64,000 bases of DNA from Micromonospora_I sp040659735 (GTDB lineage Bacteria; Actinomycetota; Actinomycetes; Mycobacteriales; Micromonosporaceae): positions 62,001 through 126,000 of the forward strand of contig NZ_JBFANZ010000013.1 in the NCBI RefSeq assembly GCF_040659735.1. Direction: 5' to 3'. Shown here piece by piece: positions 51,645-60,430 of the stretch. Each line of letters begins with the position of its first letter. The first letter of the stretch is position 1. Position numbers and translations under genes: made by a program. A model generated the notes under the pieces. It was not told the origin of the DNA. It searched no databases and saw only the letters and a list, made by a program, of their open reading frames with translations.

Positions 51645-54581
51645 TTGCGCAGACCGGGCCGGAGATTGTCCACAAGACCACAATGGAAGGTGGTGCCCGC
51701 GTTCGCCGCGGCGATCGTCCTCGCCGGGATGGTCCCCAGCGGGACCGCGGCCGGCGCCGCGCCGGGCGGCGGTGGGGCGGCGCACGGGCAGGACGGCAAC
51801 GTCGACTCGTACGCGGAGGGGCACGGCCCGCGCGACAAGGACAACCGGGTCGGTACGGCCAGCCCCAGCTCCCGCCAGCGCGCGCTCGCCAACCGCGTCG
51901 ACGACGGGGTGCGCTTCAACGCGCTGGGCACGCCGCACGCCCTCGGCCCGGGCACGACCCCGCTCGCCACCGGCCTCCCCGCCGACGCGGAGACCGCCGC
52001 CCGCCGGTACCTGGTGCAGAACCGCGACCTGTTCGGGCTGGACGACGCGGCCGTGGCCGGCATGGAGCGCGTGCTGGTCCGGCCGATCGGCGCGGGCACC
52101 GTGGTCACGCTGCGACAGCGCTTCGGCGCGCTCCCCGCCGGTCACGACGGACTCGTCACCATCACCGTCAAGGACGGCGCGATCCTGCACGTGAGCTCGT
52201 CGCTCTCCCGCGACAGCGGCAGCCCCGCACCCGCAACCCTGACCGCCGACGAGGCCTACGCGATCGCGCTGCGCGACGCGGGCCTCACCGCCGGCCAGAT
52301 CGAGACCAGGGGGATCCGCCAGGTCGCCGTCCCGACGCCCCTGGACGGGCCGCGCACGGCGTACGAGGTCACGGTGATCTCCACGAACGCCGCGGAGGCG
52401 AGCGCGTTCACCACGTTCGTCGACGCCCGTACCGGTGCCGTGCTGGTCCGCGAGGACCTGGTCGACTTCGACTCGGAGAACCCGCGGTGGGCGGTCTTTC
52501 CGGCCACCCCGCCGAGCAGGGTCATCCCGGGCAGGGACGAGCGGGACCTGTGGTGTCTGAGCGCCGCGCGCGAGTGTGACAGATTGGTCAGGGACCCGGC
52601 GAGCGGCCAGGCCTGGGACGTCGACCTGACGACCGGAGCGCCCACCAACACCAGCCGGGGCAACGCGGCGAGCAACGTCGTCGCCTGGGGCGCCGGCACC
52701 CCGAACGTGCCGGCCACGACCAGCCCCACCCGCGACTACATCTACCCCTTCACCGACCAGTGGCACCAGGCGCGGTGCAACTCCGAGGTGTTCCAGTCGC
52801 TGCAGCGCAACGACGCCGACGCCGCGGTCGCGAACCTCTTCGCCATGCACAACCGCATGCACGACTGGGCCTACCACCTGGGCTTCACGGAGTCCACGTG
52901 GAACATGCAGGCGGTCAACCTCGGTCCCGACGGTCTCGGCGGCGACGCCGAGCAGGGACGCGCGCAGCAGGGGGCGCTGAGCGGTAACCGCAACAACGCC
53001 AACCAGGCAACCCCCCGCGACGGCGCGATGCCGACCACCAACATGTACCTGTGGCAGCCCACCGCCGGTGGCCCCTACCCACCCTGCGTCGACGGCGACT
53101 ACGACATGACGGTGATCGGCCACGAGTACACCCACGCGATCACCAACCGCATGATCGCCGGGCCGAACACCGGCATCAGCGGTCACCAGGGCGGCGCGAT
53201 GGGCGAGTCGTGGAGCGATCTGCTCGCGGCGGAGTACCTCTTCCAGAATGGGCTGCGCGCCCCCGGCCGGACCCCCTTCGTCACCGGCGGCTACGTCACC
53301 GGCAACACCAACAGCGGCATCCGCAACTACGACCTCAGCCGCAGCCCGCTCAACTACTCCGACGTCGGCTACAACACCGCCGGCCCGGCCGTGCACGCCG
53401 ACGGTGAGATCTGGGGCGCGACGAACTTCCGCATCCGGTCCGCGTTCGTCGAGCGGTACGGCCCGGGCAAGACCTCCACGCAGCAGGCCTGCGCGCAGGG
53501 GAAGATCGCCGTGGAGAAGTGCCCGGGCAACCGCCGCTGGTCGCAGCTGGTCTTCGACTCGTTCCTGCTCCAGGCGGCGAGCCAGGTCAGCATGCTGGAC
53601 ATGCGCGACAACATGCTCGCCGCAGACCTGGTCCGTTTCGACGGGGCGAACCAGGACCTCATCTGGAACGCCTTCGCCGAATCGGGCATGGGCCGGGACG
53701 CGGTGACCAACGGCGCGGCCGACACCGACCCGACGCCGAGTTTCGCCTCGCCGCGGGCCGCCAACGCCGTGGTCACCCTCCGCCCGGAGCGCGAGACCGA
53801 CGCGGTCATCCGGCTGTATGTCGGCGACTACGAGGCGCGGGCCATGCCGATCGCGGACACCGACCCGGCGACCCCGCTGCCGGACACGTTCGAGATCGTG
53901 CCGAACGCGAAGTTCCCGTTCCTCGCGGTCGGAGCCGGCTTCGGACACGCCCGGTTCACCGAGAGCTTCAAGGCGGGCCGCAAGGAGCGGCTCGACGTGA
54001 CGGTGAGTCGCAACCTCGCCTCGGTCGCCGCCGGCGCGGTGGTCTCGGGGGACGGGGTCAACCTCGACAAGATCGGCGATGACACCGAGGCCACCAACTG
54101 GGCGTCGCTGGACGGCGTCGCCGGTAAGCAGGTGACCGTCGCGCTCGCCGGTGACCGTCCCCAGCTCGTCCGGCGGGTCAACGTCAGCGCGATGCTGCGT
54201 CCGGCGATCCCGGGCGACGCCGACCCGGCCAGCCAGAACCAGCTCTCCGCGCTGCGCTCCTTCACCGTCCTGGCGTGCAACGCGAAGCTCGCCGACTGCG
54301 GCGCCGACGCCAACTACCGTCCGGTGTACAAGAGCAGCTCCGACGCCTTCCCCGGCGGCGCCTACCGCGCGTTCACGCCCGAGATCAATCTGCGTTCCTT
54401 CACCATCCTGCCGACGTTCGTCACCCACCTGCGGCTGCAGGTGGTCGCGAGCCAGTGCACCGGTGGACCGCACTACGCGGGGGAGCGCGACGACGACCCC
54501 GCCAACCCCACCGACTGCGCCACGGCCAGCCCCGCCCGGACCCAGGTCCGCGTCGCCGAGTTCCAGGCCTTCAGCCACTGA
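51645..54581 (+). CDS. Secreted M36-family (fungalysin) metalloprotease
   Basis: A 978-residue exported zinc protease. Signal region RRPGRRLSTRPQWKVVPAFA, then AAAIVLAGMVPSGTAAGAAP. A long propeptide (about 60-290) carries FTP-like and PepSY-like repeats (AARRYLVQNRDLFGLDDAAV; LTADEAYAIALRDAGL). The M36 domain has NLFAMHNRMHDWAYHLGFTE and the zinc site MTVIGHEYTHAITNRMIAGP, with the third ligand in MGESWSDLLAAEY. The last 230 residues are a beta-rich extension. TTG 51645 follows AAGGAGG. It ends at a clear T-run terminator. Confidence 0.93.
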   Translation: MRRPGRRLSTRPQWKVVPAFAAAIVLAGMVPSGTAAGAAPGGGGAAHGQDGNVDSYAEGHGPRDKDNRVGTASPSSRQRALANRVDDGVRFNALGTPHALGPGTTPLATGLPADAETAARRYLVQNRDLFGLDDAAVAGMERVLVRPIGAGTVVTLRQRFGALPAGHDGLVTITVKDGAILHVSSSLSRDSGSPAPATLTADEAYAIALRDAGLTAGQIETRGIRQVAVPTPLDGPRTAYEVTVISTNAAEASAFTTFVDARTGAVLVREDLVDFDSENPRWAVFPATPPSRVIPGRDERDLWCLSAARECDRLVRDPASGQAWDVDLTTGAPTNTSRGNAASNVVAWGAGTPNVPATTSPTRDYIYPFTDQWHQARCNSEVFQSLQRNDADAAVANLFAMHNRMHDWAYHLGFTESTWNMQAVNLGPDGLGGDAEQGRAQQGALSGNRNNANQATPRDGAMPTTNMYLWQPTAGGPYPPCVDGDYDMTVIGHEYTHAITNRMIAGPNTGISGHQGGAMGESWSDLLAAEYLFQNGLRAPGRTPFVTGGYVTGNTNSGIRNYDLSRSPLNYSDVGYNTAGPAVHADGEIWGATNFRIRSAFVERYGPGKTSTQQACAQGKIAVEKCPGNRRWSQLVFDSFLLQAASQVSMLDMRDNMLAADLVRFDGANQDLIWNAFAESGMGRDAVTNGAADTDPTPSFASPRAANAVVTLRPERETDAVIRLYVGDYEARAMPIADTDPATPLPDTFEIVPNAKFPFLAVGAGFGHARFTESFKAGRKERLDVTVSRNLASVAAGAVVSGDGVNLDKIGDDTEATNWASLDGVAGKQVTVALAGDRPQLVRRVNVSAMLRPAIPGDADPASQNQLSALRSFTVLACNAKLADCGADANYRPVYKSSSDAFPGGAYRAFTPEINLRSFTILPTFVTHLRLQVVASQCTGGPHYAGERDDDPANPTDCATASPARTQVRVAEFQAFSH

Positions 54582-54593
54582 TCCGATCCGTCC

Positions 54594-54638
54594 CGGCTCC
54601 CCGCTTCCCGCTCCTCGGGAAGCGGGGAGCCGTTTTTT
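54594..54638 (+). terminator. Intrinsic terminator after the metalloprotease gene
   Basis: A perfect 16-bp stem (cggctccccgcttccc with its complement), a 7-nt loop and six T residues, 12 bp past the stop. It is the only textbook Rho-independent terminator in the window. Confidence 0.95.
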
Positions 54639-54732
54639 CGCCCGTCGCCGAACCGCTTCGACAGTTTTCTCATCCGAGGTGGTTAGCTGCCGACAGGCAC
54701 CGGAGAAGATCAGGACACGGATGGAGGAGTTG

Positions 54733-56325
54733 ATGGCGGACCAACCGCAGCTGCCGGCTCCGCTGTCGCCGTTCGGATCCTTCGACGAGCTGGCGCTGCG
54801 CCTGCACGAGCTGACGGTGAAGGGCCGCAATACCGAGGCGCTGCACGAGTCAGACGAGTACGACTTCGTGGTGTCGCTGCTCGGCGACGAGCGCACGCTG
54901 GGCATGCTGATCCAGACCAGGATGTACGCGTACATCGGGCTCGGCCGATTGCCCGAGGCGCTGGTCGCCAACGAGACCCTGCTGCGCCGGCACCGTGCCG
55001 CGGGCTTCCGCACCAGCGAGGCGAAGATCCTCGCGGACCGGGGCGACATCCTGATCCGGCTCGGCCGCATCGATGAGGGGCTGCACCGCCTGGCGCACGC
55101 CATTGCGATCCTCGACCAGACGCCGCGCACCAACCCCCGCTACATCTCCGCGCTCTCCTCCGTCGGCGAGGCCGCCCGCTCCGTGGAGCTCTTCGAGCTC
55201 GCCGACGAGTGCGCGCGCGCCGTGATGGAGGCGTTCGAACCGGATACCGAGGACCGGGCCGCCGCCGAACTGCTCCGCGCCGAACTGCTGCTGGAGTGGG
55301 CGCTGCGGCTGGAGCAGATCGGGCTGGTCGACGAGGCCGGCCTCCGTTTCGCCCGCGCCGCGCAGTTGGCGCGCCACTGGGTGACCGTCTACCGCGGCCA
55401 CGGCCCGGACGGGGACTCGCCGCTCGCCGCCGCGCTGCTCGCGCTCGGGTTGGCCAAGATCGGCGAGACCGATGAGGCAATCGAGCTCTGCACCTCGATG
55501 ATCCTGCCGTTGCGCAGCGCCGGCCAGTTCCGCGAAGCCCGGCTGATCCACCTCGCGTACGGGGTTTCGCTGCGCGGCCGTGGCCAGTTGCGCGAAGCGC
55601 GTCGGGAATTCATCGCCGCCGAGGAGCTGTCGGCCCAGGCGGGCCACACCACCCAGCGGCTGCTCTCCCAGTACGAACTGGCCGTGCTCGCCGCGGCCGA
55701 GTTCCCCGGCGACGCGGCCGAGGCGATGCTCGCGGCGCTGCGCGCGCACGCGCGGCATCTGTGGCGGCTGCGGATGGAGCGCCGGTCCATGCTGCAACAG
55801 GCCAAGCAGCGGGTGTGGCTCGAAGCCGAGCGCGCCCGCGCGGACAGCGACGCCGCGCAGGACGCGCTGACCGGCCTGGGTAACCGGCGCCTCTTCGATC
55901 GGCACATCGCCACCGTCGAGGGGGAGGTCCCCGCCGGTGCCGTGGTGCTGCTCCTCGTCGACGTCGACCGCTTCAAGGTGATCAACGACCGCTACTCGCA
56001 CGGCGTCGGGGACCGGGTGCTGCGCGAGGTCGCCGGCGTGTTGCAGGCGCACTGCCGCCAGGACGACGTGCCGATCCGCTTCGGCGGCGACGAGTTCGCG
56101 CTCTTCCTCCGCACCGACCTGGACACCGCCGCCCGCGTCGGCGAACGCATCCGCCGGGTTGTCGCCGCGCGCCAGTGGGACGACTTCGCGCCGGGCCTGC
56201 GGGTCACGCTGAGCATGGGGGTGGCCGCGCTCGACCAGGGGATGACCGGCCGGGATCTGTTCGACTCGGCCGACCGTCAGCTCTACGTCGCGAAGGGGCG
56301 CGGGCGCAACCAGCTCGTGGCCTGA
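54733..56325 (+). CDS. Cytoplasmic TPR-like/GGDEF diguanylate cyclase
   Basis: A 530-residue protein without membrane helices. Residues 1-350 are helical repeats of TPR type (MYAYIGLGRLPEALVANETL; ALLALGLAKIGETDEAIELC; SLRGRGQLREARREFIAAEE). A short coiled link leads to the GGDEF domain: DALTGLGNRRLFDRHIATVE, VDRFKVINDRYSHGVGDRVL, then RQDDVPIRFGGDEFALFLR. GGDEF is intact, and RQDD 10 residues upstream is the inhibitory I-site (RxxD). It should make c-di-GMP with product feedback. ATG 54733 has GGAGG 5 nt upstream and is preferred over ATG 54721. Confidence 0.92.
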   Translation: MADQPQLPAPLSPFGSFDELALRLHELTVKGRNTEALHESDEYDFVVSLLGDERTLGMLIQTRMYAYIGLGRLPEALVANETLLRRHRAAGFRTSEAKILADRGDILIRLGRIDEGLHRLAHAIAILDQTPRTNPRYISALSSVGEAARSVELFELADECARAVMEAFEPDTEDRAAAELLRAELLLEWALRLEQIGLVDEAGLRFARAAQLARHWVTVYRGHGPDGDSPLAAALLALGLAKIGETDEAIELCTSMILPLRSAGQFREARLIHLAYGVSLRGRGQLREARREFIAAEELSAQAGHTTQRLLSQYELAVLAAAEFPGDAAEAMLAALRAHARHLWRLRMERRSMLQQAKQRVWLEAERARADSDAAQDALTGLGNRRLFDRHIATVEGEVPAGAVVLLLVDVDRFKVINDRYSHGVGDRVLREVAGVLQAHCRQDDVPIRFGGDEFALFLRTDLDTAARVGERIRRVVAARQWDDFAPGLRVTLSMGVAALDQGMTGRDLFDSADRQLYVAKGRGRNQLVA

Positions 56326-56348
56326 GCGCAGGCGCAGCACGTCGGGTC

Positions 56349-56372
56349 GTACCACCACTTGTACCATCACCG
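56349..56372 (+). promoter_or_regulatory. 12-bp tandem repeats at the toxin-antitoxin start
   Basis: GTACCACCACTT (56349-56360) and GTACCATCACCG (56361-56372) run directly into GTATGG, which contains the antitoxin ATG. The 12-bp period puts repeated GTAC boxes at about one turn each, which suits a ribbon-helix-helix antitoxin that represses its own operon. There is no ribosome site, so translation may be leaderless. Confidence 0.5.
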
Positions 56373-56374
56373 GT

Positions 56375-56626
56375 ATGGCAGAGAAGGTGACCCTCAGCCT
56401 CACGGCTGACACCCTCGCTCGCGCCCGGACCGCGGCGCAGCACGAGGGGATGAGCCTGTCGGCATGGATGGACCGGGCCGCCCGCCGCGAGGCCCTGCGC
56501 GACGCCGGGCGCCGCCAGGATGAATGGCTCGCCGCCAACCCGGACGTCCGCGACGAGCTCGACGGGTTCGACCGGCTCGCCGACACCCTGGAGTCCGGCT
56601 GGTCCGACCTGGCTGGAGCGGCGTGA
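56375..56626 (+). CDS. Putative antitoxin of a MazF-type pair
   Basis: An 83-residue protein. AEKVTLSLTADTLARARTAA, then HEGMSLSAWMDRAARREALR, is a ribbon-helix-helix-like DNA-binding half with the SLSAWMDRAARREA helix typical of actinobacterial antitoxins. The acidic C-terminal third (LAANPDVRDELDGFDRLADT) would wrap the toxin. Stop overlaps the toxin start by 4 bp. The pair is probably autoregulated through the repeats just upstream. Confidence 0.8.
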   Translation: MAEKVTLSLTADTLARARTAAQHEGMSLSAWMDRAARREALRDAGRRQDEWLAANPDVRDELDGFDRLADTLESGWSDLAGAA

Positions 56627-56937
56627 ACCGGGGCGAGATCTGGACCATCGGCGAGCGCGGCAACCTGCGATACCGCGTCGTCGTCCTCTCCGGCAGCGCC
56701 CACAACGACCGACCGAGCGCCTCGCCGTTCTGCGCGCCGGTCGTGCGCCAGCGGGGCAGCGTCGACCTGCCGCCCTTCGCCGTTCCCCTCGCCGAGACCG
56801 ATCCGCTCTCCGGCGTCGTGGTCCTCAACCGGATGCGGCGGTTGCGCGCCTCTGCGGGAGCCGAGCGGTTGGGGATGGTGACCGGCGCGAGCATGGTCCG
56901 GCTCGGCACCGCGATGCGCGACCTGTTCGAGCTGTAG
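56623..56937 (+). CDS. MazF/PemK-family toxin (ribonuclease)
   Basis: A 104-residue protein starting VNRGEIWTIGERGNLRYRVV, VLSGSAHNDRP, the start pattern of MazF/PemK toxins (RGEIW...RPVVVLS). It goes on with SVDLPPFAVPLAETDPLSGV, VLNRMRRLRA and ends MVRLGTAMRDLFEL, the usual last helix. MazF enzymes cut mRNA at short sites. Start GTG 56623 overlaps the antitoxin stop. The length fits. Confidence 0.82.
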   Translation: MNRGEIWTIGERGNLRYRVVVLSGSAHNDRPSASPFCAPVVRQRGSVDLPPFAVPLAETDPLSGVVVLNRMRRLRASAGAERLGMVTGASMVRLGTAMRDLFEL

Positions 56938-57006
56938 CTCCCCGCAGCGGACACGGAAATCGGCCGCTGCGGCACATCGCCGCCGAGCCGGTGGTACGAC
57001 TGTCGG

Positions 57007-57606
57007 GTGGGCATCGTGTCACCCGGCTTCCGCGGTCGGCCCCGGCAGACGGAGGCGACCCTGCCGCCGGGCCAGTACCTGACCGAGGACTTCCCGGTCC
57101 TCTCCGCCGGCCCCACCCCGCGCGTCCCGGTGGACCAGTGGGAATTCGTGATCACCACGGAGACGGGGCTCGACCACCGCTGGTCGTGGCAGGAGTTACT
57201 CGCCCTGCCGTCGGAGACCCCCACCGTCGACCTGCACTGCGTGACCAGATGGTCCAAGCTCGGCACGTCCTGGCAGGGGGTTTCTCTCGACACCCTCCTC
57301 GCCGACGTGCAGACCGACGCGGCGTACGCCCTCGTGTGCTCCTACGGCGGCTACACCACCAACCTGCCGCTCGCCGATCTGCGCGACGGGCAGGCGTGGA
57401 TCGTCCACCGCTACGACGGCGGCGAGTTGACACCCGAGCACGGCGGCCCGGCCCGGCTGCTCGTACCCCACCTCTACCTGTGGAAGTCGGCCAAGTGGGT
57501 GCGGGGCGTCCGGTTGCTCCCCGAGGACGAGCCGGGGTTCTGGGAGAGCGCCGGCTACCACGACTACGGTGACCCGTGGCGCGAGCAGCGGTACCAGGGC
57601 GACTGA
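57007..57606 (+). CDS. Sulfite-oxidase-like molybdoenzyme
   Basis: A 199-residue oxidoreductase with the molybdopterin domain only. LPPGQYLTEDFPVLSAGPTP leads into WEFVITTETGLDHRWSWQEL. TVDLHCVTRWSKLGTSWQGV contains the Cys expected to bind molybdenum. VCSYGGYTTNLPLADLRDGQ and LLVPHLYLWKSAKWVRGVRL complete the SUOX fold. It has no haem or dimerisation domain and no signal peptide. It overlaps a ferredoxin reductase gene by 31 bp, which probably is its electron partner. GTG 57007 start. Substrate unknown. Confidence 0.9.
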   Translation: MGIVSPGFRGRPRQTEATLPPGQYLTEDFPVLSAGPTPRVPVDQWEFVITTETGLDHRWSWQELLALPSETPTVDLHCVTRWSKLGTSWQGVSLDTLLADVQTDAAYALVCSYGGYTTNLPLADLRDGQAWIVHRYDGGELTPEHGGPARLLVPHLYLWKSAKWVRGVRLLPEDEPGFWESAGYHDYGDPWREQRYQGD

Positions 57607-58337
57607 GTGCCCGGCTGCCCTGGCGGGTGGCCGAGCTGGTCGGGGCCCGCGACGAGACCCCCACCGCCCGGACCCTGGTGCTGCGGGTGCCTGAATGGCC
57701 GGGCCACCTCGCCGGGCAGCACGTCGACGTGCGGCTGACCGCCGCCGACGGTTACCAGGCCGAGCGGAGCTACTCGCTCGCCGCGCCCGCCGACGGCGAC
57801 CGGATCGAGCTGACCGTCCAGAAGGTCGCGGACGGGGAGGTCTCGCCGTACCTGGCGGAGGTCTTCGCCACCGGCGACCCGGTGGAGATCCGCGGCCCGG
57901 CCGGCGGCTGGTTCGTCTGGCGGCCCACCGACCCGGCGCCGGTGGTGCTCGTCGCCGGCGGCTCCGGGATCGTGCCGCTGATGGCGATGGTCCGGGCCCG
58001 GCGCGCGGTCGGCAGCCGCGCCCCGTTCCGGCTGATCTACTCCGTGCGCACCCCCCGCCACATCTACTTCGCCGACGAACTGCGCCAGCGGGACCGCGAC
58101 GATCCGGGGCTGCACGTGGCGTACGCCTACACGCGGCAGGGGCCGCCGGGGTGGCCCGGCCTGCCGCGGCGCCTCGGCGTGGCGGAGCTGAAGAGCCAGG
58201 GCTGGCCGCCCGAGGTGGCGCCCGACTGCTTCGTCTGCGGCCCCACCGGCTTCGTCGAGACCGTCGCCGACATCCTCGTCGGGCTCGGTCACGAACCGGC
58301 GCGGGTCAGAACCGAACGCTTCGGACCCTCAGCGTGA
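57576..58337 (+). CDS. Ferredoxin-NADP reductase-like oxidoreductase
   Basis: A 253-residue FNR-type reductase without its own iron-sulfur domain. The FAD site is YQAERSYSLAAPADGDRIEL. NAD binding is VVLVAGGSGIVPLMAMVRAR and FRLIYSVRTPRHIYFADELR. The end has APDCFVCGPTGFVETVADIL. The GTG start at 57576 lies inside the molybdoenzyme gene, so the two are coupled. Together with the DUF6510 gene downstream this looks like a small redox module. The 3' end runs into the 64-bp repeat array. Confidence 0.88.
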   Translation: MARAAVPGRLSARLPWRVAELVGARDETPTARTLVLRVPEWPGHLAGQHVDVRLTAADGYQAERSYSLAAPADGDRIELTVQKVADGEVSPYLAEVFATGDPVEIRGPAGGWFVWRPTDPAPVVLVAGGSGIVPLMAMVRARRAVGSRAPFRLIYSVRTPRHIYFADELRQRDRDDPGLHVAYAYTRQGPPGWPGLPRRLGVAELKSQGWPPEVAPDCFVCGPTGFVETVADILVGLGHEPARVRTERFGPSA

Positions 58338-58684
58338 GCGCGAGGAGTGAACGAGCGGAGCGAGTGAGCCCCGCAGTCGCGAACGAAAGGGCAGCGGGTG
58401 AGCGCGAGGAGTGAACGAGCGGAGCGAGTGAGCCCCGCAGTCGCGAACGAAAGGGCAGCGGGTGAGCGCGAGGAGTGAACGAGCGGAGCGAGNNNNNNNN
58501 NNNNNNNNNNNNNNNNNNNNNNNNNNNNNNNNNNNNNNNNNNNNNNNNNNNNNNNNNNNNNNNNNNNNNNNNNNNNNNNNNNNNNNNNNNNTTGAGCCCC
58601 GCAGTCGCGAGCGAAAGGGCAGCGGGTGAGCGCGAGGAGTGAACGAGCGGAGCGGGTGAGCCCCGCAGTCGCGAGCGAAAGACG
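58334..58684 (+). repeat. 64-bp tandem repeat array
   Basis: Units start at 58334, 58398 and 58462, exactly 64 bp apart and identical where complete; the array resumes after the N-run with a diverged unit at 58626. Each unit begins GTGAGCGCGAGGAGTGAACG and contains GAGCGGAGCGAGTGAGCCCC and CAGTCGCGAACGAAAGG. The first unit overlaps the end of the reductase gene by 4 bp. GAGCG-type boxes inside the unit are themselves internally repeated. True copy number is hidden by the gap. Confidence 0.93.
58493..58591. other. Assembly gap (99 N)
   Basis: A run of N from 58493 to 58591 lies inside the tandem array. The distance from the last unit before it (58462) to the first after it (58626) is 164 bp, which is not a multiple of 64, so the N count is probably a placeholder and not a measured size. 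Confidence 0.97.
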
Positions 58685-58698
58685 GCCAGGAGGGTGAG

Positions 58699-58995
58699 AT
58701 GAAGCAACAGCAGTACGTCGACGGGAACTCCCTCGGCGGACCACTCCGGGAGATCTTCGCCGTCGACGTCACCGCGGCCACCACCCGGTGCGTGTCGTGT
58801 GCGCTGACCGTGCCGGTCGCGACCCTCGAGGTCTACGCCCACGCGCCCGGGCTGGTGGCCCGTTGCCCCGGCTGCGCGGAGGTGGTCCTGCGGCTGGTGC
58901 GGGGCCCGGAGAGCGCGTGGCTGGACCTGCGGGGGACCACCTCCCTGCGCGTCCCGCTGCCGTCGCAGGTCCCGGGCACCAGCGCCAGCGGCTGA
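58699..58995 (+). CDS. DUF6510-like zinc-ribbon protein
   Basis: A 98-residue protein: YVDGNSLGGPLREIFAVDVT, AATTRCVSCALTVPVATLEV, VARCPGCAEVVLRLVRGPES, AWLDLRGTTSLRVPLPSQVP. The two CxxC pairs (CVSC, CPGC) make a zinc ribbon. The pattern matches the actinobacterial DUF6510 family, often found beside SUOX-like and FNR-like genes, as here. ATG 58699 follows aggaggg. Function unknown; perhaps a small partner of that redox pair. Confidence 0.8.
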   Translation: MKQQQYVDGNSLGGPLREIFAVDVTAATTRCVSCALTVPVATLEVYAHAPGLVARCPGCAEVVLRLVRGPESAWLDLRGTTSLRVPLPSQVPGTSASG

Positions 58996-58999
58996 GCCG

Positions 59000-60430
59000 T
59001 CAGAGCTGGCTCTCCCGCCGGTCACCGCCCCATGCGACGTGGAAGCTCCCGTCGCGGTCGACCCGACGGTAGGTGTGCGCGCCGAAGAAGTCGCGCTGCG
59101 CCTGGATCAGCGCGGCCGGCAGCCGGGGCGCGCGCAGCCCGTCGTAGTACGCCAGCGCCGACGCGAATCCGGGCACGGCGATGCCGAGTTCGGCGGCGGT
59201 CACCACGACCCGTCGCCACGACTCCTGCGCGCCCCGCACGGCGTCGAGGAAGTAGTCGTCCACGAGAAGGCTCGGCAGTTGCGGTGCGGCGTCGTAGGCG
59301 GTCCGGATCCGGTCGAGGAACCGGGCGCGGATGATGCATCCGCCCCGCCAGATCCGCGCCATCGCACCGGGGTCGATCTTCCAGCCGTACTCCGCGCTGG
59401 CCGCCTGGATCTGGTGGAAGCCCTGCGCGTAAGCCACGATCTTCGACGCGTACAGCGCCCGCTCAACGTCGTCGACCAGCGCGCCCGCCGCGCTCCGCCG
59501 GTGCCCGACCGGGCCCGGCAGCCCGGCGGCCGCCGCGCGCACGTCGACGTCGCCGGAGAGCGAACGGGCGAAGACGGCCTCGGCGATGCCGGTCACCGGG
59601 ACGCCGAGATCGAGCGCCGTCTGGACCGTCCAACGCCCGGTGCCCTTCTGCTCCGCCCGATCCTGCACGATGTCGACGAAGGGCTCGCCGGTCGCCGCGT
59701 CGACGTGACCGAGCACCTCGGCGGTGATCTCGACGAGATACGAGCCGAGCCGCCCGGAGTTCCAGTCCCGGAAGACCGCGCCGATCTCCGCCGGGGACAT
59801 CCCACTGGCACGGCGCAACAGGTCGTACGCCTCCGCGATGAGCTGCATGTCGGCGTATTCGATGCCATTGTGGACCATCTTCACGAAGTGGCCGGCGCCG
59901 TCGGGCCCGACGTGGGTGCAGCAGGGCTCGCCGTCGACCTGCGCCGCGATCCCCTCCAACATCGGGGCGAGGGACTCGTACGCCTCCGGAGAGCCGCCGG
60001 GCATGATGCTCGGGCCGTGCAGGGCCCCCTCCTCGCCGCCGGAGATGCCCGCGCCGACGAAGTGCAGCCATCGCTTGCGTAGCGCCTCCTGCCGGCGGCG
60101 CGTGTCGACGAAGTGCGCGTTGCCGCCGTCCACGATCAGGTCACCGGGGTTGAGCAGCGGGATCAACTCGTTGATCACGGCGTCGGTTGCGGCGCCCGCC
60201 TGGACCATGACGATGATGCGGCGCGGCCGTTCCAGGCTGGCGACGAACTCCTCCGCGGACTCCGTCGGCAGGAAGGCGCCCTCGTGGCCGTACTCCTCGA
60301 TCAGCTCCTTGGTCCGGTTCGGCGTGCGGTTGTGCACCGCCACGACGTGACCGTGCCGGGCGAGGTTGCGGGCCAGGTTGCGGCCCATGACCGCGAGTCC
60401 GGTGACCCCGATCCGTGCTTTCTCCGCCAT
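59000..60430 (-). CDS. gnd: 6-phosphogluconate dehydrogenase, decarboxylating
   Basis: A 476-residue enzyme of the pentose phosphate pathway. ARIGVTGLAVMGRNLARNLA with HNRTPNR is the NADP fold (Asn-Arg favours NADP). LIVDGGNAHFVDTRRRQEAL, FVGAGISGGEEGALHGPSIM, GPDGAGHFVKMVHNGIEYAD and WRGGCIIRARFLDRIRTAYD are the substrate and catalytic motifs (K in HFVKMVHNGIEY). The C-terminal RRDFFGAHTYRR-like tail reads QAQRDFFGAHTYRRVDRDGS. ATG 60430 follows ggagg. It is 4 bp from the convergent DUF6510 stop. Confidence 0.96.
   Translation of the reverse strand: MAEKARIGVTGLAVMGRNLARNLARHGHVVAVHNRTPNRTKELIEEYGHEGAFLPTESAEEFVASLERPRRIIVMVQAGAATDAVINELIPLLNPGDLIVDGGNAHFVDTRRRQEALRKRWLHFVGAGISGGEEGALHGPSIMPGGSPEAYESLAPMLEGIAAQVDGEPCCTHVGPDGAGHFVKMVHNGIEYADMQLIAEAYDLLRRASGMSPAEIGAVFRDWNSGRLGSYLVEITAEVLGHVDAATGEPFVDIVQDRAEQKGTGRWTVQTALDLGVPVTGIAEAVFARSLSGDVDVRAAAAGLPGPVGHRRSAAGALVDDVERALYASKIVAYAQGFHQIQAASAEYGWKIDPGAMARIWRGGCIIRARFLDRIRTAYDAAPQLPSLLVDDYFLDAVRGAQESWRRVVVTAAELGIAVPGFASALAYYDGLRAPRLPAALIQAQRDFFGAHTYRRVDRDGSFHVAWGGDRRESQL

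Noticed and set aside
51618..55133. 1171-codon open frame on the minus strand
   Set aside because: Antisense to the M36 protease and crosses its intrinsic terminator and the next gene. No domain or ribosome site.
58289..58784. Minus-strand frames through the N-run that read SLRSFTPRAHPLP-type repeats
   Set aside because: They are translations of the 64-bp repeat and contain unknown residues from the gap. Not genes.
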